Assembly (NCBI GenBank): GCA_963989385.1
Contig: OZ022509.1
Location: forward strand, 74,174,667 to 74,238,666
DNA: 64,000 nucleotides
Origin: Ctena decussata
Lineage: Eukaryota > Mollusca > Bivalvia > Lucinida > Lucinidae
Direction of reading: 5' to 3'
The notes beneath the pieces were generated by a model. That model was not told where the DNA came from and did not search any database. It saw nothing but the letters and a program-made list of their open reading frames with translations. Below are positions 55,260-64,000 of this stretch, piece by piece (position 1 is the first letter of the stretch; the number at the start of each line of letters is the position of its first letter). The translations under genes and the position numbers were made by a program.

Positions 55260-56390
55260 CCAGTTTCAGTAGGCTGAGATTATTTCTATCACTGCAAGAT
55301 GAGTTGATTGTAATAGACTGTGGGTATTGGTGAAGGGTTATGCAGCTATTTCATTGTTTCAGGGGGAGTTTTTTTATAAGTAGCCGTCATAAAACATTGT
55401 GCCGGCCTTTCAGAACTATATACTGCCCCCTATACCGAGTCCTTTCATGCTCAGCACTCAAGGGTATGTAACTCTAAGGCAAATTGTACAATATGGTCGA
55501 ATTTTGAACGAGTGTGGGATTTTATGCTTCACCTAGTTACCAGCAAGTGTCGGTAAAAAATCAAAGTCCCTATGTGTGGAACAAGGTCAAATATGGGTTA
55601 TTTATGCACTCAAAAGCATGTAACTTCAATGCAATATGTACAATATAGCCAAATTTCGAACTCATGCGAGGATTTATGCATGTCCTAGATATCATAGCTT
55701 CTGATCAAGTATTTGTCATCAGCTTATTAGTTTCTGGGAGAAAGGTTTTTAAAAGATTCAACCCAGGTGATCTTTGGCAAAGGTAACTAAATGACCTTGA
55801 TCTATTGAATTCATAAGGTCTACTGCATTTATCATAGTCTAATAACAATAGAAAAATGCACCTTCTTATTTTTTCCCATTCAAAAGCCTAAAGGACCAAA
55901 TTTGACCTAGCTGTAAAAGAGGTCAAGGTCAACCCAGGATCACAATTTATATAATCTTTGTAGTACTAGAGTCACAGATGCTACATACAAGTTCCAGGCA
56001 ATCTGTGTCATTACCTGGACCCCACTTTTTGGAAGAGATTTTTATATACTTTCATAAAAATTGCACCATGCTATAAATATCCAAGATGGAATTATTTTAC
56101 ACCTTTCTTTCAGAATTGCATTTAATCAATAGTCACTACATGAATATTCAAAATTGCTAACAGAGAATCGCATGCATCTAAACTAAAACTTTTAAGAATT
56201 TATACCTCTCATGTTGTTATGATTTATAGCCACAAAAGCGATAGAACACACGGACATTAAAGACTACCAGAGTTGACAGAAGGTGCAAAGGAACAAAGTC
56301 AAGTGGTAACAAAGTATTCTTATAATAGAGAAAAATAATAGTGGGGTTTAATTTACACCTTTCTCAGATTAGTGTTGTTTAAGAAATAAG
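55260..56390. other. Non-coding with degenerate repeat units
   Basis: 'gtatgtaactctaaggcaaa' / 'gcatgtaacttcaatgcaat' (55460, 55616) mark two degenerate units of about 155 bp. Nothing else seen. Confidence 0.4.
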
Positions 56391-56630
56391 GGGCTGGTCG
56401 GGTGGTGCGATGGTGCTGTGTGTAACTTCCAGTGCAGGGGCTTCCTACTGATTTGGAACATTGAAGGGCAAGGGCCTTCTGTGCTTGCAGTAGGTGCGGG
56501 TGGGGAATGTTTGGCCATTTTTCTCTCTCGGCTTTCATTTCTCCTATTTCTCCCTCTCATGGAGACGGTCCGATATAGACTGAAATACTGTATCAAAGGG
56601 CCATGAAACCCAAAACAACCAATCAATCAA
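56391..56630 (+). mobile_element. SINE-C copy
   Basis: Full-length type with tail CAACCAATCAATCAA. TSD not clear. Confidence 0.8.
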
Positions 56631-56771
56631 TTTCATAGAAATACAAAATAGAGATGAGTTCAATGAATACGGAACTGCGGTTTTACGTAAATTCTCAAAG
56701 TGTCTTGCAACATAGCACTCAATATAAAATAATTTTACCCTTCTTACATTCTGGCAACGAATATACTAGTA

Positions 56772-57006
56772 CGGAGGTGGTCGGGTGGTGCGAAGGTGAT
56801 GTGCGTAACTTCCAGTGTCGGGGCGTCCAACTTATTTGCTTAGTAGTTGGGCAAGGCCTTACTGTGCTTGCAGTAGGTGCGGGTGGGCGTTTAGACATTT
56901 TTCTCTCGTCTATCATTTCTCTTCTTTATCCCTCTCTTTGGGAGGCGGCCCGATATAGACTAAAATACTGTCTCAAAGGGCCTTTAAACCCAAAACAACC
57001 AACCAA
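56772..57006 (+). mobile_element. SINE-C copy
   Basis: 9-bp TSD ATACTAGTA (56763-56771, 57007-57015). Full-length type; the 202-codon frame 56654-57262 runs through it and is not a gene. Confidence 0.85.
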
Positions 57007-57568
57007 AATACTAGTAGTCAAATCGGGAAGGAATAAATACATTTTAACTGGACAGCACGTTTTAGAAACTGATAAAATTCAGTTTATTTTACGCATAAAA
57101 TTAAAAATTTTACTAGCCAAATTGCATACGAGTTTAATTATTAATGCATTTTGCTCTTTATCAACGCATACAAAAGGGGACCTAAAGTGCATACACCTTT
57201 ATTGCCGATTTGCAATAATATATATGAATAGTCATATTGGGGAGGATTTAGAGTCGCACTGACATAGATAATTTTGCAGTTCTCTTGACCAACGACACAA
57301 GAAAGAGTTATTCCACTGGTTAGATAATTACTAATCAAAGAGTAAATCCTTCATAATCTTGCACGTTCTATTCTAATCACATGCAAAGAAATGTTTTTGA
57401 CGAAAACGAAACTTGGTTTAGTTTGATTTGTCGGAACCACTGAAGACTATTCCATACTAAATAACTCCATCGAAAGAATTGTGGGATGAATAAGTAACGC
57501 TGGTTTATTATTTATAATCAGTACTGCTCATTCTATATCTAATACTCTTAAACTGATACCTTTATAAT

Positions 57569-57804
57569 TGAGCCGCGACTCGAGAAAACCAACAAAGTGG
57601 TTGGGCGTCCAGCGCAGACTCAGATCAGCCTGGGCACCCGCCCAGTCTGATCAGTCTTCGCTATCCGCATGGAGGTAGCTTAGACCCTTAGCTACCCTTT
57701 AAGCGCTTAGGGAAAAGTCTGATCAGATTGTGCGGATGGCCAGGTTGATCTTAGTCTGCGCCGGACGCACAACCACATTGTTGGTTTTCTCGTGTTGCGG
57801 CTCA
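57569..57804. mobile_element. Palindromic MITE, TGAGCCGC ends
   Basis: Ends TGAGCCGCGACTCGAGAAAA and TTTTCTCGTGTTGCGGCTCA are inverted for at least 60 bp with few mismatches (further in: CAGACTCAGATCAGCCTGG / complement). Centre GC-richer. No coding content. Flanking AT-rich DNA hides the TSD (probably TA-type). Confidence 0.88.
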
Positions 57805-57845
57805 TATTATCAAAATATTTGATTTCTAGGAAGTGACCAGAAAGA

Positions 57846-58060
57846 TGTTGGTTGGTTGGTTGGTTGTTTTCTGTTTAATGGCCCTTTGAGACATATATCA
57901 GGCCGTGTCCCAAAGAGAGGGAAAGAGAAATGATAGAAGAGAGAAAAAATGTCCATACAACCCACCCGCACCTACTGCAAGCACAGTAGGCCCTTGCCCT
58001 TCTATTATCCAATTCAGTAGAATGCCCCGGCACTGGAAGTTATACCCAACACCATCGCAT
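57846..58060 (-). mobile_element. SINE-C copy, minus
   Basis: 13-bp TSD GTGACCAGAAAGA (57833-57845, 58061-58073). Tail at left (GGTTGGTTGG). Confidence 0.9.
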
Positions 58061-58337
58061 GTGACCAGAAAGAAGACGCACGAATTCAGAACCAGGAAGC
58101 ATGACCCTATACAAGGAAAACATGCTTTTCATGCCGAAGACGAAAAACTGGGTAACTTATCATTTAGTACTTAATTTATTCGTCATATACAATTCTGATC
58201 TGGTAGGGTTAATATGCTTCGTTTGGACAACAGGAGTTGATTCTCAGTATTTCTATATTTTTTAGTGTGGGCAGACAGTTGCAATTACGAATTCTGCATG
58301 TTTCTGTTACACAGATCAGTGTGTTTCCTTCGCAATA

Positions 58338-58576
58338 GGGGGTGGTCGGGTGGTGCGTTGGTGTTGTGTAACTTGCAGTGCCGGGGCGTCCTACCGATTT
58401 AGAACACTGTAAGGCAAGGGCCCACTGTGCTTGCAGTAGGTGCCGGTGGGTGTTGTTTGGACATTTTTCTCTCTTCTATCATTTCTTACTCCCTCTCTGG
58501 GAGACGGCCCGATATAGACTGAAATACTGTCTCAAAGGGCCATTAAACCCAAAACAACCAATCAATAAAAAAAAAA
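58338..58576 (+). mobile_element. SINE-C copy
   Basis: 10-bp TSD CTTCGCAATA (58328-58337, 58577-58586). Full length; the tail is AATCAAT followed by a run of A. Confidence 0.9.
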
Positions 58577-58750
58577 CTTCGCAATACTGGTATTGAAATT
58601 AAGGTTATTTAGGAAAATCTATTAAATAAATCGAATACAGGTTGGATGGATTGTCTTAAAATGGCAAAGCGAAAAAGAAGCAATCAAAATCCTCCTATGG
58701 AACCGAGAGGAAGACAAATGTACATTTAGAAGAAGTCATTCAAAATGATG

Positions 58751-61700
58751 TTGCAGTTAGTATAACTCTCCATCGCGTAGTAACTATTTGTTCTATATAT
58801 ATTCCCCCCAATTCGAGATTGTCTTCAAAAGAGCTTGATGATCTTGTTTCGCAACTCCCTTCTCCCTTCATATTGTTGGGAGATTTTAATGGTCATAATA
58901 TTCTTTGGGGTTCCAAAGATATTAATGACAAAGGCAGAGTAATTGAAAATTTTATCGACAACAATGGACTTTGTCTGTATAACACTAAAACTCCTACGTA
59001 TCTCCATCCAGCAACTGGTACATATACTTCTTTAGATCTCTCTATTTGCACTCCCACCCTTCTTTTGGATTATGACTGGAAAGTTCATGATGATCTCTGC
59101 GGTAGTGATCACTTTCCTGTTTTTCTAAATAACATTGGTCCAGATATTGATGAGCCGGTTTCAAGGTGGAAACTAAATAAAGCTAACTGGGCCCAGTTTC
59201 ACACTCTTTGTGAAACTCGACTTCTTGAAGACACAGTCCAAGAGGCTGATGATCCGATTGAGTCATTTGCATCTATTCTTATTAATATAGCAGAAGAAAC
59301 AGTTCCAAAAACATCAACGAAATCAAAAAAGATTAAAAAGCCTTGGTTTACAGATGACTGTAAAACTGCTATAAAACAACGTAAAGGAGCACTACGACAA
59401 TTCAATAATCGCCCTACACATGATAATTTAAATAATTATCGTGTTTTCCGTGCAAAAGCTCGTCGAACAATTAAAGAATCTAAGAAAAAATCTTGGAAAC
59501 AGTATGTTTCCAAATTAAATTCTCGAACTTCAATAAAGAAAGTATGGGACATGGTTCGTAAAATTCAGGGAAAAGGAAAATCTAGCTCACTGGGACACTT
59601 AAATGTAAATAATTCCAAAGTTACTTCCAAAAAAGATATTTCTAATACTCTCGCTGACGCTTTCTCGAAAAATTCTTCTTCTGAAAATTATAGTCCAAAA
59701 TTCAAGAATATTAAAAAGCAGAAGGAAAAACAGAACCTAAAATTTTCATCCAACAACACAGAAACTTATAATCAATCTTTTTCTCTTTCGGAACTTAAAG
59801 ATGCTCTTTTAAAGGCTCATGATTCATCTCCGGGGCCTGATGATATCCATTACCAGTTTTTGAAACATCTTCCAGACTCTTCTCTTTCGGTTCTTTTGAA
59901 AACATTTAATGACATTTGGAAAACTGGTAATGTGCCAAAGTCTTGGAAAGAAGCTACGATAATCCCCATACCAAAACCTGGAAAAGATAATACGAACCCA
60001 AACAACTACCGTCCTATTGCTTTAACGAGCTGCATATGTAAAACATTGGAGCGAATGATCAATGAAAGACTCGTTTGGTACCTTGAAACAAATAATATTA
60101 TTACAGAATATCAGAGTGGTTTCAGGCACCAACGCAGTACTAATGATCACTTGGTTAGATTAGAAACCTTTATACGTGAAGCCTTCATCAAGAAGGAGCA
60201 CTTAGTTGCTGTCTTCTTTGATTTAGAGAAAGCTTACGATACAACTTGGAAGTATGGTATAATGAATGATTTACATGAAATAGGTCTTAAAGGCCGATTG
60301 CCACTATTCGTTCAAAACTTCTTATCCGATAGAGAATTCAAAGTACGTGTAGGTTCAACTTTGTCTGAGGCACATGATCAAGAACAAGGTGTGCCTCAAG
60401 GTAGTATTTTGTCTGTTACTCTTTTCAGTCTAAAAATAAACAATATTGTTAAATGTCTTAATCCTGGTGTTGACTGTTCCTTATATGTAGATGACTTTTT
60501 GATTTGTTATCGGTCAAAAAATATGCATACTATTGAACGTCAGCTTCAACAAAATCTAAATAAAATTCAAACGTGGGCAACTGAAAATGGATTCAAATTT
60601 TCGAAATCTAAGACAGTTTGCATGCATTTCTGTCACCTTCGAAAAGCGCATGATGATCCAGTGCTCACCTTGGACGGGACACCCATTCCTGTAGTAGAAG
60701 AAAATAAATTTCTAGGGGTTATCTTTGATAAAAAGCTTTCCTTTATTCCACACATTAAACAGCTTAAAGCAAAATGTCAAAAAGGGTTGAACCTACTACG
60801 AGTTGTTGCCCATACTGACTGGGGAGCAGATCGTAAAGTTTTACTTAATCTGTATAGAACTATTATACGGTCCAAACTAGACTATGGCTCAATAATATAT
60901 GGATCCGCTAGAAAATCTTATTTGGAAATGCTTGATCCCATTCATCATCAGGGACTCCGGCTCGCCTTGGGAGCTTTCAGAACTTCTCCCTCGGAGAGTC
61001 TTTTAGCAGAGGCAAATGAACCATCACTTTATAATAGACGTCTTAAACTCTCCCTGCAGTATGCCCTAAAACTAAAATCAAATCCATCAAATCCAACGTA
61101 TGAAACTGTTTTTCGGCCACAATATAAAACATTATTTGAGAATAAACCAAATATGATTCCTCCCTTTGGCATAAGAATCTCTTCAGAATTTGAAAATATG
61201 AATGTAGATTTAGACACAATTGAACAGTTTAAGGTTCCAGATGTGCCACCATGGACATTTACTCAGCCACGTGTTTTATTTTCTTTGCATACTGATAAAA
61301 AATCTCAAACTGACCCTCTTGTATTTCGAACTAAATTTAATGAACTGCTGTCTGACTTTTCTAACTATGAGACTTTATATACTGATGGTTCAAAGGATGG
61401 AGACACAGCTGGCTCTGCTTGTGTTGCTCCATCCGAACAATACAAACGTAGATTACCTGCTAATGCCTCGATTTTTTCAGCGGAGATCAAAGCTATTGAT
61501 TTAGCCTTGGATCATATTGAACAGTCTAGGAATACAGATTTTATCATCTTTTCTGATTCCCTTTCTGTTCTGCAATCCCTAAATAATCGCCATATTGAAA
61601 ATCCTCTTCTTTTAGATATCCTCTTGAAACATAATGACTTAGCTGAGCTTAACAACATTGTATTTTGTTGGCTTCCCAGTCACGTTGGGATTAAAGGCAA

Positions 61701-62430
61701 CGAAAAGGCCGACATGGCCGCAAAATCGGCTTTAACTCTTGATATTTCTGATCTTAAAATTCCTTACACTGATATCAAACCTTGCATAAATACATATCTT
61801 CATGATAAGTGGCAGATATCATGGAATGCTGCTGTCTTTAACAAACTTCACTCTATCAAGCCTTCACTTGGTGAATGGCAACCATCTTATAGAATTGATC
61901 GTAAGGAAGAAGTAACTTTGGCTCGAATCAGAATCGGCCATACTTTTATTACTCATTCGTTTCTGTTGAAAGGTGAGGATCCGCCTTTGTGCATTCCTTG
62001 CCAGGAACATTTTAGTGTTAAACATTTCCTTTTAGATATCATGGATTTTCGTATTACGCGTGCTAGGTTTTTCCGTGTCAACAGTATGAAACAACTGTTT
62101 GACACGGTTGAACCAGCGAAAATCTTTTCATTTCTGAAAGAAATTGGCATATATAGTAAAATATAGTTTAGTTAAGTCGCGGTATTTTTACAACAGGAGA
62201 TTTAAATTTGTGTTTACTCATCTCGCTGGCCGAGAGTTCGTTTTATGTTATCAGTCTTAAGCTAGCCGTTGATCGGCGTGTTTTACCACATACCCGACTT
62301 GATTCATTTTTATACTGTGCATTCATTTCTGACCTTATGCATATAACGCGTTTTCGTTTATAGCGTTTTCGGCGCGAAATAGCCCTTTGGTGCTGATGTG
62401 CCGTAAAATCCATATCACTCACTCACTCAC
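58751..62430 (+). mobile_element. 5'-truncated I/Nimb-like LINE
   Basis: 3,680 bp between 15-bp TSDs TCATTCAAAATGATG (58736-58750, 62431-62445). Starts inside ORF2, so ORF1 and the first part of the endonuclease are missing. 3' UTR 62167-62415 and a (CACT)n tail. Related to but clearly different from the LINE at 28988-34819. Confidence 0.92.
58753..62166 (+). pseudogene. LINE ORF2, N-terminally truncated
   Basis: Uninterrupted for 1,137 codons from the truncation point to TAG, lacking about the first 92 residues of ORF2 compared with the other LINE in the window. The catalytic N and E of the endonuclease are lost, while GDFNGHN and GSDHFP remain. RT has FFDLEKAYD and YVDD (60484-60495). RNase H has YTDGSKDG (from 61378), FSAEIKA and FSDS. 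The C-terminal Cys/His cluster has LCIPCQEHF, but the last Cys is replaced (FLLDIMD where the other LINE has ILIDCVD). No start codon of its own. Preserved frame means a young insertion. Confidence 0.9.
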
Positions 62431-62445
62431 TCATTCAAAATGATG

Positions 62446-63096
62446 AAAATATATTTATGTAGTAGAGCGATCACTTCTTTTGCAACTAGACAAGAGTATT
62501 AAGGTAATAACACCCCTTGTAGTTTTTTTTACTTCAGTGAGAATTCGTTGCCTCTCTCTTTTTTGTCTTTTATGTAGTTGTAACAGATTTTTCTACCCAT
62601 CTACATTTGTTCTTTCGAAAGTTGATTGCTCTGCAGTATGTTTTGTGTTATTTCCAGGATGTTTCTTTCTCTTGCCACCGTGGGAAGGTTGACTCACATT
62701 ATTTTGGTATTCCTCGATCTTTTTGCGTAACGGTTTATGTAGAATTCAGAATCACATATCAGTTATGATCATCATCTTTATAAAATATCAAAACTGCACA
62801 TCCTCTATTTTGTTTATAGAAAAGCTTCGGCAGCGAATAATCACCTGACTCACTGAATCAGATTCGTCAGACTCATCACTGACAGATGTTATTCCAGACT
62901 AATCACCTGACTCTACTGAATCAGATTCATCAAACTCAGTTATTCCAGACATAAATACATTTTTAAAATCTCGTATGCCATCCCAAAGGACGTGTCCAGA
63001 TAATACCAAAACAAAAAACTGACACCCATAAAAAGCAGCAAGTCATTTATGAAAGAGTACTATTGATCGGGAAAATGCCAACAGGAAAACTTACAA
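62446..63096. other. Non-coding with a short direct repeat
   Basis: 62837-62945 contains two copies of an about 60-bp unit ('aatcacctgactc', 'gaatcagattcgtca'). No gene. Confidence 0.4.
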
Positions 63097-63902
63097 GTGT
63101 GTCTACAAAATATAAGTAAAACAGTACCAAACGCTAGCCAAGAAATTGCAAATTCACTCCGAGAAATACAGAGGACTCAACAAGATGTGTTAGAAAGCTT
63201 ACCAAAGAGAAAGGGTGGAAGTAATGACACAGAGACCCAACAAAGTCCAGAAATCAATCATCAAAGATCCCAGGACATTGACCTGCAGTTTGCTCAGGTC
63301 GAAAACAATCAGGCAAGGGAAAGTCAATCTGAAACTCAAGAAGATACACTGGCATCTGATTGTTTTGTTCCACATACTAACAACATCGAATGCAGAAAAT
63401 ACGACAAGAAGTTTGTTTGTTTATACTGGTGGAAGTTCAGAAGCAACTTACCCGATCATCTCAGCCAAGCACGATGACGAAGAAGATGTTATGTGTTACA
63501 TGGAGGAAAAAGATCCGTCAGAGAAAAAGAAGAATTGCATAAAATGATATTCGTGTTTCGAAGAAACGGGAAGGCCATATAATTGTGAAAGTATGTGCAC
63601 TTAGTACTGGTTAACCGCTTAGGAGGTCTAAGCCTGCCCAGGAATAGTGTGGTTAGGTTAACTGACCGTCGCGACATGACCTTAGTTGTTTACCGTGGAC
63701 GTTAAGCATCAAATCAACCAACCAACCATATAATTGTGCGGTAGGGGTCAAACGGAGACAATGCTGATCCAGACATGTATGGGCCATGCCGTTTCTGCTA
63801 TGAATATTATATCCGGCGTGAACTTTGGCGACCCAAGTGTCCTTTGAAGCCAACTCAGGCTGACAAATCTAAAAGTAAAAAGTATGCAAAGACCAGGGAC
63901 TG
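63097..63902 (+). pseudogene. Degraded zinc-finger-type gene split by SINE-A
   Basis: A polar Glu/Gln/Ser-rich frame (63097-63420) leads into K-F-V-C-L-Y-W, where a Cys would be expected in place of one Trp. The frame then breaks near 63477 and continues in another (LHKMIFVFRRNGKAI) up to the SINE. After the SINE, 63752-63902 is open and encodes GPCRFCYEYYIRRELW with a following Cys and a basic end. C-x2-C plus L-W-R/H..C is the pattern of a widespread bivalve protein family with paired fingers, known to me only as uncharacterised. Stops, a frame break and the SINE make it dead here. Confidence 0.45.
63588..63725 (+). mobile_element. SINE-A, headless copy
   Basis: 13-bp TSD CCATATAATTGTG (63575-63587, 63726-63738). 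Body from GAAAGTATGTGCAC to tail ATCAACCAACCAA, without the tRNA head. Confidence 0.9.
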
Positions 63903-64000
63903 AAATCCAAGCTTGCAGTTACAAGTTTGTTACTTTTTCCAGATAACAGCATGAACAGCTGACTTCACAAGGTTGTATGCACAATGAAATCTGATCAGAT

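Noticed and set aside
56654..57262. 202-codon open frame
   Set aside because: It runs through a SINE-C copy with its TSD and has no domain outside it.

Overview
The window looks like an intergenic or intronic stretch of a marine bivalve mollusc nuclear genome (an inference). It is AT-rich and spliceosomal GT/AG introns are visible. Almost every recognisable feature is an animal transposable element, tRNA-derived SINE, non-LTR retrotransposon or terminal-hairpin repeat of the kind common in clam genomes. No bacterial gene organisation, CRISPR array or rRNA was seen. Coordinates flanked by target-site duplications (TSDs) were read base by base; other repeat limits are approximate.

Layout. 1-377 is the 5' part of an unknown gene running off the left edge (minus). 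540-5512 holds a terminal-hairpin repeat and a wrecked BEL/Pao gag-protease, broken by a SINE that carries a second element and by a tRNA-headed SINE. 5650-11706 is a run of non-autonomous repeats around a decayed RecQ-like helicase fragment. 11718-17275 starts with a secreted-protein exon followed by a five-unit, higher-order tandem array of its 3' half plus the repeat downstream. 18065-22960 has two orphan exon candidates, a SINE, tandem repeats and a BEL/Pao integrase end.

24512-35451 is the best preserved part: a hAT DNA transposon with an 8-bp TSD and an apparently intact three-exon 673-aa transposase. A full-length non-LTR retrotransposon (28988-34819, minus, 14-bp TSD, both ORFs open) has inserted into its 3' region.

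35475-43005 is dense with one SINE-like family ('SINE-C'), two other SINE families ('A', tRNA-headed, and 'B', tRNA-headed) and a 1.6-kb TIR element. 43140-54412 mixes tandem repeats with fragments that together suggest a decayed large DNA element of the Polinton/adintovirus kind: a polymerase-N-terminus-like fragment, a P-loop ATPase with one intron and a frame break, and a small virion-type protein with a frameshift. 55179-58576 has more SINE-C copies and a palindromic MITE. 58751-62430 is a 5'-truncated LINE with a 15-bp TSD and an otherwise uninterrupted EN-RT-RNase H frame. The right edge holds a broken zinc-finger-type gene split by a SINE.

How it works together: few sequences look like host genes. 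The window records layered transposition. The two LINE families could supply reverse transcriptase for the SINEs, whose 3' ends resemble the LINE 3' ends, and nested TSDs give a relative order of events.
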